From Plumapathes pennacea (lineage: Eukaryota; Cnidaria; Anthozoa; Antipatharia; Myriopathidae), in the NCBI GenBank assembly GCA_964036295.1, contig OZ038472.1:9136001-9200000 (forward strand): 64,000 bases of DNA, read 5' to 3'. Each line of letters opens with the position of its first letter. The stretch's first letter is position 1. Positions 1-11,200 of this stretch are shown here, in pieces. Below the pieces are notes generated by a model, which was not told the origin of the DNA, ran no database searches, and worked only from the letters and a program-made list of their open reading frames with translations. Made by a program: the position numbers and the translations under genes.

Positions 1-374
1 TTAAATGCAATAAACTATATCTGAGTCGAAAATTATGTCACTTGGAAAACCTAAAATTAGCCAGGGCAAATACCTTAAGATATTTGTTCGTGGGCGTGAC
101 CCGATGAGCTTTAAATCCGTGCTCTTTTCATGGTTTTTTCCTCTGGGTTACAAATCAGCACACGCTGATTGGTTCAAATTATCACGTGATTTGTGATGAC
201 GTTTTGTGATCACATGACATGCCACGGGCGCAGTTTCGCCATTTTGAAGAAGCGAGATGTGGGCGGTGGATTTGTGCGTTGCTTGCCTTAGTTGGCTTTG
301 TGGACTCTTGTATGGACCACTCATCTTACTAACAAACGCATACGCCGGCTGCGGTAGACCCACACTAAATTTCA
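1..374. other. repeat-derived left edge, no gene
   Basis: No convincing coding exon. Positions about 145-200 carry the motif reading CACGCTGATTGGTTCAAATT followed by ATCACGTGAT. The same motif forms one end of the R1 dispersed repeat at 56575-56640 and, inverted, at 34960-35080 and 59280-59335. If the collagen gene continues beyond the left edge, this lies in one of its introns. Confidence 0.5.
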
Positions 375-947
375 TTGAGCGGTTTTGGCTTGGGTCGGTC
401 CGTTGAACTGCACAACTGTACAGAAATATACGAAGATCCTGATATCCAGACCGTTGAGAACTTGAAGGAAAAAGCTAAACGAAGGCGCTCCAGATGCAAA
501 GATCAGAATCCGAGTGAAATGAACGGCGAAGCAACTTCGATTCTTGGCAGTCGGTTGATAGTGGATTGTATGGAACTGTTTAGTATGAAGGTGAACTTAA
601 AGGTACTTTGTATTCTTTTACTTTGTATTAATCTTGGTGATACAAGTAAAGCGTCAGAAAATCTGACTTTCGTTTGGAATCAAAGTTTTACACTGCTGTG
701 CATTTGTGTTGTTGTTGTGACATTTTGGCTCGGTGCCATGAAGATCAAACAGGCAGCAGAACACGTCGCGTTACTAATTGAAAATTGGAAGAAGAATGAA
801 GAAGTGGTCGTTGGTAGATCTCGCTTTGAGCAGTTTTACTGTATCCCCAGTAATGTTTATGTGAAAGAAAATCGAAGTCGTCCAAGACGACGCATTGGTC
901 CTTTTAGTTCAGCTTGTGTGGCGATACACACGCAACTATATCTGTAG
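375..947 (+). CDS. hypothetical open frame with two hydrophobic segments
   Basis: I do not recognise this frame. It is open for 190 codons, but the first codon is TTG; the first in-frame ATG is at 519-521 (residue 49). An Arg/Lys-rich stretch (residues about 31-42) precedes two hydrophobic segments, about 73-87 and 104-121, with possible N-glycosylation sites between them. No upstream splice acceptor or downstream exon stands out. A 26-base piece of its 3' end (890-915) recurs at 1424-1449, which suggests the area is repeat-derived. It could be a transposon-derived frame or a chance opening in the collagen intron. Confidence 0.2.
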   Translation: MSGFGLGRSVELHNCTEIYEDPDIQTVENLKEKAKRRRSRCKDQNPSEMNGEATSILGSRLIVDCMELFSMKVNLKVLCILLLCINLGDTSKASENLTFVWNQSFTLLCICVVVVTFWLGAMKIKQAAEHVALLIENWKKNEEVVVGRSRFEQFYCIPSNVYVKENRSRPRRRIGPFSSACVAIHTQLYL

Positions 948-1459
948 TGCAGTTATTTTCCCGTCCCACCCATATCCATTAAACTGGTGACTGGCCTCGG
1001 GTGCTCACCTGCCAGTGCTACCCCACTTGCTGGTGAATGTGGGTTTGCGACCCTTTCATGCCTAGGGTTTGCATACCCTGGTACGAGCAACTCACTAGCT
1101 GGCTCATCCCTGCGCCTCTGGCTTCTGAGCTCCCAGGTACCAGTCACCCATTTAACCGTAATTTGTCTGAGTGTCATTATTTCACTGCCTACTTCTTTCG
1201 CATGTGAAATGGGTGTTAATGGAAGTTTACACTTCAGTGTAAACTTGAGTTAACAACCTGAGCTTGCGTTACTGGCGTGCCCACATATTATTAGCATTAG
1301 TCATAGCTTGCCATCAACACATCGGCATTTTACAATATCCTGTTGACAGCTTACTGTCAGTAGCCTTTATCTCTGCAGCACATGTTGGAATGCTTTTAGA
1401 ACCAGATACACTCCGTACCACTTACGCATTGGCCCTTTTAGTTCAGCTTCAACCAGTCA
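948..1459. other. no gene seen; second copy of a 26-base motif
   Basis: Positions 1424-1449 repeat 890-915 with one mismatch. A hydrophobic open frame runs from about 1264 to 1539 without an ATG start; I cannot assign it. Confidence 0.35.
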
Positions 1460-2440
1460 CATGGCCAGAAATAGCGGACATTCTGAGCCTGCAACATTGT
1501 CAGCGGGCCCCGTTCCACCAAAAACAAGATGGCGGCTAATGCGAAAGTCGATTATCTCCAGTTGCACATTTGGACATCTACTTTCTCGCGAAGAAGAGGT
1601 TTGTCCGACATTTTTTTACGCTTTGGGTTGTTTTTCACGCTAATTTAGGCAAATTCTATGCTGAAGTTAGAAGAAAGGATGAACAAGTCTTACAATTTAG
1701 CGGTATTAAAACAGCTCCTGCTTTGATGGACAGAGTTTCCTTGTCCGTTCTTGAACAACCGTATTTATGCGCCACGATTCGCGACGTCTCTTTCAAAGCC
1801 CCATTAAATTCCCAAAACAAATCCTGAACTCACTTTGCAGGACGGTTTACTCACAAGGCTACACAGTTTGTTTTGAACAACTTGGTCGATCGCCGGGGCC
1901 GATCAGAGGGAGCTAGAACCGATCGCGAGTAGCATCGAACCTTGCTTCACTAAGCGTGCGTATCAAGTGATTGTGCGGCTAAATTCAACAAAACACATCT
2001 TTATAATCCAAAAACGCAAGAGATACAAAGTGCCAAGGGTTACCATTAAGTTTGTTCAGAAGAATGACCTTTCTCGAAGTGAGAACCGATTGAACAGCTT
2101 TGATATTTCAACAACTTCGAGGCAAAACGGTCAGCTACTCTCATCCAGTATGCCGTTTTCAGCTTTTCTGCCATACTGTTGTCTCTTAGATGTGTCTTGC
2201 ATCTTTACATTGGAAAAACGCAAGAAGTACATATGGACAGCTACTGATTTTGTGTTAATATTTTCGGTATCCTTGTATTATAAGAGAATCCGGTTGAACA
2301 GCTTGCTATTTAGTCTCTAGTTCAAAGGTACGATGATTTTTGTGTCCATCTCCATAGTAAAATCTCTTGTTTAGTTTACACTGAAAGCCAAATAAATTGC
2401 AGCCCCTAATGCGCATGCGTGTCCGCTATTTCTGGCCATG
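1460..2440. repeat. about 980-bp segment bounded by a perfect 21-bp inverted repeat
   Basis: The 21 bases at 1460-1480 (beginning CATGGCCAGAAATAGCGGAC) recur exactly inverted at 2420-2440. This could be the termini of a small DNA transposon or two inverted copies of a short motif. I could not identify a clear target-site duplication. The interior has short open frames (for example 1570-1827) that I do not recognise. Confidence 0.4.
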
Positions 2441-2484
2441 GGAAGGCGAGATGGCCTCGCTACCTGTTTGCGTGAGTGAGAAAC

Positions 2485-3793
2485 TCGACTCAACACAGTT
2501 TGGCTCTGTGGAACATGCACGGATAAAATGGATTTTAGGGAACGATTTTGCTTGCGTTCTTTTAAATAAATAAATATATAAATAAATAAACAAATGTTTG
2601 TGGTGATGATTTGATCATGTGATGGATACCGCTTTGCAAATAACTCTGTCGCCGCTAATTTATTAGTCCCAATGGAACTTTCTGTGGCGAAACGAAATAC
2701 TTTGAGAAGATACCAGGCCGAAAACGGACACCAAAGCTACGATGACTGTTTAGCCGTAAACATTTTACACTGTACATGACATATGATGCCTCATTTTTTT
2801 TACTGTAGCTGTTTTGTACAGTATTTTTGCCGAAAATATATCCTTTTGTGTGACAAAAACATCCATCCTCGTAGCTTAAAACTCAACCAACGCGGCTTTG
2901 TGAGTATATTACATGTATCATACTGCGAGCCTGTGCCGTCAAAATGCTTCGGGTTTAACGTAGAGTGCCTGTTGAAATGTTTCTTCAATTCGATCATGTA
3001 GCCTATGTTTTGCAATGGTAACTGTGTGCTAGAAATGAAAAACACACCGAAACAGTCCTGAGCATTGAGTTTGTTAGTTACAAATGGACTGAACACGCTG
3101 TGAAACAAAACCGCGATAATATTGTAAACAACTCTCGTGTTACATTCCTCGCTTTCAATTTTATATTTGTTGCAGAGCACGAATACTCGAAAGCCTAATA
3201 AAAGAAATGCATTCAGTAAAAAGTAAACATATGAGTATTGGAGCGAAGGCTGGCCTCTGATCGTGGCCTCTGGTTAGAAATAGGTGTTCGAGACTGTCAA
3301 AACCGACAAGTCACGCACTAGGGTCACGCATTACTCTTTTTTCTGGCTGACCTTTCACCCCTAAGCTCAAAATGCAGAGTCTCTTAACCTTGAAGCAAAT
3401 GTGTGAGTTTTGTATCAAATTTTCTAATTTAATCAGGTTTCATTTGAGCAAGGTCTCAAAAACCAAGTTCTCTATGCTGTATAATATTTTTCTGGTGAGA
3501 CTGAAACCCTGTGGGGTACTCCGATATATGAGCCATATAAGAATGTGCCGTATACATTTTTGAAGTCAGGTCTGAAATGGGGTATAGAAAATCTGATATC
3601 TTGGTCTAAAACATGCTAAGAGTTTTCAGGGCTGGGCGGCGAACCCACCCAAAATTTTGATGAGTACCCCCTCCCCCGTGGGGGACTGAAAATTTCTCTT
3701 GGGAATCTCGCTCTTGTCCCTACTTTTAACTTTAGTTTATTCTGGTCTCGACCCAACTCACGCCACGAGCTCACTGGCAATCCAGTCTTGTTT
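2485..3793 (+). repeat. R1 dispersed repeat, copy a
   Basis: R1 is a roughly 1.1-1.4 kb family with at least nine copies in this window. In this orientation it reads through TGGAACATGCACGGATAAA, then TTTCGAGTATTCG-type sequence, and ends near CTCACTGGCAATCCAGTC. This copy is interrupted by a 177-bp insertion at 3507-3683. No long reading frame is shared between copies, so R1 looks non-autonomous; its class is unknown to me. Confidence 0.75.
3507..3683. mobile_element. hAT-like MITE inside R1 copy a
   Basis: The insert is flanked by the 8-base direct repeat GACTGAAA (3499-3506 and 3684-3691), where other R1 copies have one uninterrupted sequence. It starts CCCTGTGGGGTACTCC and ends GAGTACCCCCTCCCCCGTGGGG-like, so the ends are imperfect inverted repeats. 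An 8-base duplication with short inverted ends is typical of hAT elements; the class call is inference. The interior phrase on CTGAAATGGGGTATAG resembles the repeat at 20612-21018. Confidence 0.65.
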
Positions 3794-4016
3794 TGTAAAC
3801 TCCTTCTGAGAGCGTTTGTGCGGTGTAATTCCATGATAACGTATTCTTCTCACTCGATTTTCATTCATTCAGCTATCAGCCCGTTTGCAAAGACATTGTC
3901 ATAGTTGCGGTAATCATGTGATTATTGTATTTTTGGAGCGGAAGTTGAGTGGTCTTCCGGTCTTTCTTGAGTCAAATAAAATCATTTTGGATAGTATTTT
4001 GTGGTCCAGTTTTTAA

Positions 4017-4146
4017 TAAAACAATTATCCTACTCGGGCTTGCCGAATATGGATTGATAAATAACCAGCTCGGCGCGGCGCCTCGTTGGTTATATATCAA
4101 TGAATCCATATTTGGCAAGCCCGAACAGAATAATTGTTTAATAATA
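4017..4146. repeat. fold-back palindrome 1
   Basis: The left arm (about 4018-4075, containing CTCGGGCTTGCCGAATATGG) is repeated inverted in the right arm (about 4085-4140, containing CCATATTTGGCAAGCCCGAA). The arms are imperfect, 55-60 bases, around a GGCGCGGCGCC-type centre. Confidence 0.75.
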
Positions 4147-5172
4147 GATATTAACCGTTGGAAAACCCAAATAATTGCAGCACAAGCTAATGTATTATAT
4201 CGCACACGGAAATACAAATCACTCTTTGTGCCATTCCGAATAATTTTGTAACAATTGTTCCGATCTTTTAGTTACATTTACCTGACGCGAGGGATACAAC
4301 GAGCAATACATCTCCTTGAGCGAATCTCACTCGAAATAGAGTGACTGAGTGAAGGGAAAGGTCGGTTACAAAATTGCTTTGTCGTCGGTTAAAGCTTTTA
4401 AGTGTCTCTCAACTCTAAAAGCTTGATGACATGACATTTAACTCAACTGAATAATAATCAAAGGCTCCAGTGAGCCAACTCGTGACTAAGAGATGCTATA
4501 GATCTATTCTATTCTATTATAGCATTGGGAAATAAAAGCATTGAAACCAGACTAATACTACGATTTTAGCCAACGCTTCAGTTTAAAGGTGTTTAAAGGC
4601 TTCCGATTGATCGAATTGTAAAATTCAGGTGAAGTTTGCAGTTCGGTTTTAATTTTCGAGAGAATGTGCCTTAAGAGTCAACAAACGTGAAAGATCAGTT
4701 TATCGCTTTTGTGATTCTCAACGTCCTCAGCTCTGATTCGGCGGTCAAGTATTCTCAGTCGCAAAGGCGGCCATTTTATTTACCATTAGTCACCTGCGGA
4801 ACCCTTACGCACTGGTCAGCGGAATTAGCAAGATTGGAAGTTTTCAATCCATTGTTCACAATGTTAACAATTAATCCAGTGATCAAGAACAGAATCAACC
4901 AACCAACCGAGTGAAATTTCCACCCAACTGCTATAGCTCGTTCATGCTTCACCATTCACAAGTTAAAAACGACACTGTCTCCAAGAGACTTGTCAACATC
5001 CCGTTATCGTGTGTTCGGCATATGTTAGTGATAGACTGCTGTGTCGGTTATTGAGAGGTGTCGAGAAACAGTAAAACCCGTAGCTACCCTACTGTACCAG
5101 ACTGTCGCGCCCCTTAGATATTAAAGTCCATGACATTTGTAGGTATTAGTAGTATTATTACTTGTTACTAAC
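4147..5172. other. no gene or clear repeat seen
   Basis: AT-rich sequence. An open frame at about 4687-4914 has no ATG context or recognisable product. Probably the collagen intron downstream (in transcript sense) of the last visible exon. Confidence 0.4.
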
Positions 5173-5226
5173 CCTTGCTCCTCTGGTACCGAGAAGACCT
5201 TGTGCACCTGGAACACCGGTAGCGCC
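5173..5226 (-). CDS. collagen exon, 54 bp, major helix
   Basis: Reads GATGVPGAQGLLGTRGAR: six uninterrupted triplets. AG acceptor at 5227-5228 and GT donor at 5171-5172 on the minus strand. Last collagen exon before the left edge. Confidence 0.92.
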
Positions 5227-8200
5227 CTAGACAAAAAACGAGCATTCAATATGTGACAATATTTTACAAACTATTGAGATTCTTAAGCGCTTTACTTTCA
5301 ATTTTTTAGGAATGCGTAGATGCGTAGCTCCTTGAGATTTGTCTTGAAATTGTTGAGAAAACCGCCGCAGAAAAACGTCCAGTTTCATTCGTTACGACGT
5401 CTTTGAAAATAATTTTATTTTGCAGGCTCAGAATGCTTACGTTAATCTGTCATTTTTCAGCCAAGAAAACGTTTTGAATTTTAACCTCGACCAATTAGGA
5501 AGCGAGAAAAGTTGTTGGCAATATTTTGGTCAAATCGAACAGAATCCAATTTTCTTGCGTGTTTCTCCACTTCGTCGCATCATTTGAGTTTTTTATATGA
5601 TCAATATGAATCAGATTCAATGCACTGCTAGTTCAAGCCTTAAGGCGTGTGCAAACGAATGCAATATGTTGGCACAGCATCGCCCAACATTGTTGGGAAC
5701 AAGATATTTCGTTCGTTTGTACACCATGCTGGGCAATGTTGCATGATGTTGCCACGAGCTGCGTGAAGTTTGAAACCAGTCAAAAAATTTCCCAATGATT
5801 TCCCAACATTTCTTTTGTTTTCGTGATCGATAAAGCATGTCACAACGCGTTGGGTTTGATGCACGGTTCGCACAAAATGTTGGGCTCGCGCGTGCGCCCG
5901 AATGCTTTATGCGACAGCAAGACGGAATTTTATGGTTTAACATATACAAATGTGACATTATCACAGTTTGGGAAGTCGCATATGCACCACGTGATGGCAC
6001 AATGCTTGGTTGTAACTATTGTGATGATTTATAAGTCAAGTACCTTTTGTCCAGGAGATCCCTGTGGACCTGGTCCGCCACGCATGCCCTACAATTGTTT
6101 GGACTATTAGTCTTACTGAAAAGTCTAAGTGCATAGAGGTTGTCATGAAAGTCGATTGTATATCAAGTAAATAATTAACTTGTAGAAGAATATTTCTTGG
6201 TTTCAACGTCACGCCTGAATTATAAAGTTTTTATAAAGATCATAAATTTGAAATTTGCTAGTGACGTCAGTGGCATCAACTCAGGCATCATTTAATATAC
6301 AAAAACATACTGGTGCAGACAAAGTAATACTAAGTAACCTTTGGACAGGTTTATGTCATTTCCAAAACTTACGTAAATGATTTTACTAAATGTGTGTTTG
6401 GAATCCGAATATAGTATGAATCACAAAGAGAAAGGAATAACACGAAATCCCTTGGTTTATATACGTCACGTCGTTAGCATATTCGAAATTTAAACCTTAA
6501 GAAACATAAATTATGCTACTAGTCAGCTATTTACTTGGTGTAGAATCGACTTTAGGACAAATGATTTGGGTTCTGATAGTACTTTAAGGTTCGTATCCCT
6601 CACACAAGCTACTGAAGCTCTAATGGACGGAACACAAAGCCATCATCTTTAAAATCTATCCGAAACTCATCAAATTGGAGTGGTGCACGAGTAGAAACAC
6701 TCGCTTAACAGTAAAGGAACAAAAGACTGCCTCATAAATTACACAGCTGCATGATTTGGTTAATGTGCAACTCATATTGTATACCTCAACGATTTCCAGA
6801 ATTTTCAGATAATTTTTTAGCCCTTTCGCAGATTAACAGATTTTCCTCTGCTTGTAGATATTTGTACACGCTGGCGCGTATGGGAATGGGGCCAGTGCAA
6901 GGTGTCCGACTTGGTTCAAAGAAGGAAGTGGGAAAAGTATGTTGCCAAAGGAGCCGTTTACATGGCAGGATCACCCTATCTGCTTGCTAACGTAACTCTC
7001 CTAGCAGGGACAAGTTTTTGTTTACTTAAATGCTTGAGGTAGAGTTGCCCTCACAGGTGGGGGGGGGGGGGGGGGGGGGGCAACGTTAGCGCGGTCAGGT
7101 TATTGTCAACTTCCTGTCACTTTTTCTTTTTCCTTGAGGGAGGACTACTCTATTTCCCTTACTTATATTAGCCTTTCATGCCTGCATTTGCCGTCCGTTT
7201 CTCAAATATTTGATCTGTATACTGACCACAATAGTCAGTTTATTACCTTTGGTCCAGGTTCACCGGACGAGCCTCTGCTGCCTTTTTGGCCTTGAGGACC
7301 CTGTCAGTACAAATTGAGAAAGAAAACTGTTTTTCTACTGCTGTAAATGGCGTGTACTGAACTGCATCACAACTTTAACTACGTAACCTGTAAATAACAA
7401 GAGCTGCCATTAGCTGACTTGAATTAGTAAGTATAGTGTTATACAATTATGGGCTGTTTTGTTCATTATTAGCTTTCTGTTGCAATATCGTTCTTGTTGT
7501 CAAAATACTTGCGAGATTTTCCGTCGGTATCTGTTTCTTTGTTTTCATTTCTCGTGCGTGCGTACATTCTTAGTGCCTTCATTTTTATGTAAATCTGACA
7601 CTCTTTCAGTTGCTACAATCCTAGACAAAAGTACTGGGACAGTTTTAACAAAAGGACTTCAGCATTGCCCTCCACCCCCCTCCCTCCGTCCCAATGTAGA
7701 AACTTTTGGAGACAAGTGCTGTAAGATGTTTGCCTCGTACCTACTTTACAACATTGAATAGGGAGAGGGGGAGACTGTTATAGACACGCCTGTGTGATGA
7801 GCTCAAAGTACGACAACATCGAAAAACGCTGTGATATATAATACACTTTCGTGAAGTGTCTCACATAATTTTGACCAGGATTGTAGTTCGCGTCGTACAC
7901 GGCAGGATACTGTTGCTTTTGGTTATATGGACTTCGGGGTTTGTGGCTTTAGGGGCACGTTCAGTGTAAGTCTTGTGTTTCGCGTTTCTTGTTAGGCGTC
8001 GTTTTTATTTATTTGTACGTTTTCTGTATCTATTTTTTATATATTTAATTTTGTAATTCTGTTAGGTTTGAAACGTCTTCTTTGAATTAAAAGACTGCCG
8101 GAAACGTCTGGTCATAAAGTCACTGACCCCCAAAACATGGACCTACCCGCTCTCCATTATTTCCCGATGCTCCAGGAATTCCTCGCGGCCCCTGTTGACC

Positions 8201-11200
8201 AAACATTAATGCCGTGCGTGTTAGGCATTTTAATATAGTTCTCTGACCAAGTAATACAAATTTATGTGGTCAGTCTATTAAGATGTGGCTTTTAACATAA
8301 TATCATTGACAGAAAAAGACGCTTCGAACTGAACGCTCCGTCTATTGGTGCCTACATCGTATAAGATGGATATAAGTTTCGTAACGGCCTAAGATCCTAA
8401 AATCCTATCGGACGGTTAACCTGTCGGTGCGCGCTTATCTTGCAAGTAAACTTTGACGGTCCTCTGTTTATGGCCTTTGTGAAGTTGTCTAATTGCCAAG
8501 TTAATTGGTAATGAGGTTTATAAGGCCAGCAACTAACACGCTGCATATCGTGATAGAAGGTTAATCTTTTATTTTACCGTGTGAGCGTACTAATGACCTT
8601 ATTGTAGCGATATGGGTGGAACTTGTTTCCATTTAATCGGAAAAAATCCACTGACTTGGTTATGATAATAGTGGCAACGTCGTCCAACTTGATGGAAATG
8701 TTGTCGTTTATTATCGTTGTCCAAAATCGTGGAAATTATTTCCGAGTACACTAGAAAACTGACGGCTACTTGCAGTTGAACTTAGGCACACAAGCCAAGA
8801 GAGCTTCATTTAGTAGTAAACTTGAACAAAAGAACTAGATGCTGAACTTTGAACAAAAGAACCAGATGCTGAACTATGAACAAAGAACCAGATGCTAAAA
8901 TTGATATTGAGGCTAGAGCACTAAATGTAGACTACTTGAAATAGAGACTAAACTGAACGACTGATGAAGCAAAACATAAATTAACTACAACAACTGAAAC
9001 TGGGAAAGTACTTTTGCCTATGGTGGCACAAACACTTATAGTTCCCTGTTTTCACGTGGATGGTCACCATTATCGATTATTTTCAATGTAATTGTTCGTG
9101 GCGCATGCGCACGAACTTAAACATGCACTCTAGCCTCGTACGCAGACTCTTCCGCTTTCTTACGGCGGATGGTCGACGGAATAAAAGACTCTGGAACGGA
9201 CCCATTGTTAGAAGATCCTGATTGGTTCTTTCAAATACAACAGAACACCAACGGGCAGACGATGAAGAATGCAGGCACCCAGTATGTCTTCAGACAACTA
9301 CATGTGCCATGTCATATTTTCTGTGGTTTGTACTCATGTGATACGTGTGAAAATTGTGTGTAACATTCTGTATGTATGTACATAATAAACATGGCATGAC
9401 CAACCCAAAGTTAACTGCATATATATTTGTATGCAGCATTGATAAGATTAATCATCAATGGACTAATTGTCGTATTCCGTTAGCCGCATCGCAACGGAAA
9501 CATCCTTTTTCTACACTTGATGAAGTTTCTCTTTAATGATATAGTGATCTTTTCATTCACTTTCAAACCATTTTTATAATAATAAAAGTTGTATAAAAAC
9601 AAAATTAATTTTACGCGCTGGCATGCGCAATTTAAGCGGAAGTCCACTATATATACGGACTGAACATCTGTCCGTTCCGGAGTCTTTTGTTTTCATTGAG
9701 TGTGGGTACAAGATTGAATACACTCTGTTTCGGCCTTTAGTTTGGAATCGAGAATCAGGACACGGTGATTGGTTCACATTATCACGTGATTTGGAATGAC
9801 AACATGTGAAAACATGACATTATACTCGCAAGCAGCTTGAGTTTGAATTGTACTTTTTAATACTTGTCTTAAAGTTGGCTCTGTGGATGCACGGATAAGC
9901 CAGTAAACAAATGCTTAATGAGATTGCATTATGTACAAGATATACGTTGTCTCCTTACTGTAGCTGCTTGGTTAAGTTTTATACTGAAAAGATATTGGTG
10001 TCTGTCCCAAAAGAAACGAAAATAATCACTCCCAGCATGAGAGATTTCACAGTGCTCTGCTGGTGCTGAATATGTTTGATAGACCACTACGAAACAGTAC
10101 GTCGTCGCTAAATTGGTCTAGTCGACCAGCACGAAGACCGCACGGCACGGGCTTAAACCCCGGCCTTGCAGTGTTAAACCAAAACCTTCTTTCTTTCTTT
10201 CTTTTTTCTTTTCTATTTCATTTTTTCATTCTTTATATGGAAATTGTAGTACATGATTAAATGTGATTCGTCAGAAATATAGTTGAGTTGCACACGAGAG
10301 TTTCGCAATTCGACCATCCTGTGGCTTGCGATTGAGTCACCACGATACCTCTGTCTCCACAAAGCCGTATATTTCTTCCAGATAAGTATCTGTAACATTA
10401 GTGTCGGTTGTATATTGAGTATATTTTAACCCGGTTTTAATCATCGCAGAAACTGAAATACGGCAACCGCGAGTCAAGTTACATTATTTCTGTGGAATTC
10501 TTGCTGTCGTGCTGCCCTTACTATCCCAGATATTGGCTTCTTTTACTAAAAAGTAGGTGTCGTTGCCTTTGATAGACCTCAGTGTGATCACTGAGTCATT
10601 CGTGCGACACAGAGCGCGTATAGTAATTATTCAAAATGGCGCAGATTTTGCACATCGCCCGACCACCCAAAAAATCTCGATTCTTCGCGCTGGTCGAAAG
10701 CACGTGATAGGTATCCCATCGACCCCATGGAATCCACACCAGTGAAGATTCGGGTTGCGCTCTCCTTCGTCGAACGCAAATAAACTAGGCCAACAAAAAA
10801 AATATTGTACGTCGGCAAAAGAGCGTGACCGATTTTGGCTGGGCCACCAAATGTATGAATAGCCGCAAAAACAATGCTTTAACATCGCGATTATATAAAC
10901 AATAAACTACCTTTGGCAAGGAAATATGCACGGATAATTTTCCGAGGATATTATCTGTTCCGAGAAGCGAACAATTGGCCGAGAGCGAAGCTCGAGGGCA
11001 ACTGTGAGCTTCGAGGAACAGATACTGTCCAAGGACAATTATCCGTGCATATTTCCGAAGCCAAAAGTAGTTTATTGTCTTTATTATCCTTCAAACATTT
11101 CCTTTCGCAACGCAAATAATGGCGCAAGGACTGTGAAGCTTGTTGGTGCTTTCAGGAACTGCTTTTTCCACAAATGAATTGATGTCCTCCTCAGTAGTCA

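Noticed and set aside
2800..3180. 126-codon minus-strand frame
   Set aside because: Falls inside R1; other R1 copies do not keep it open.
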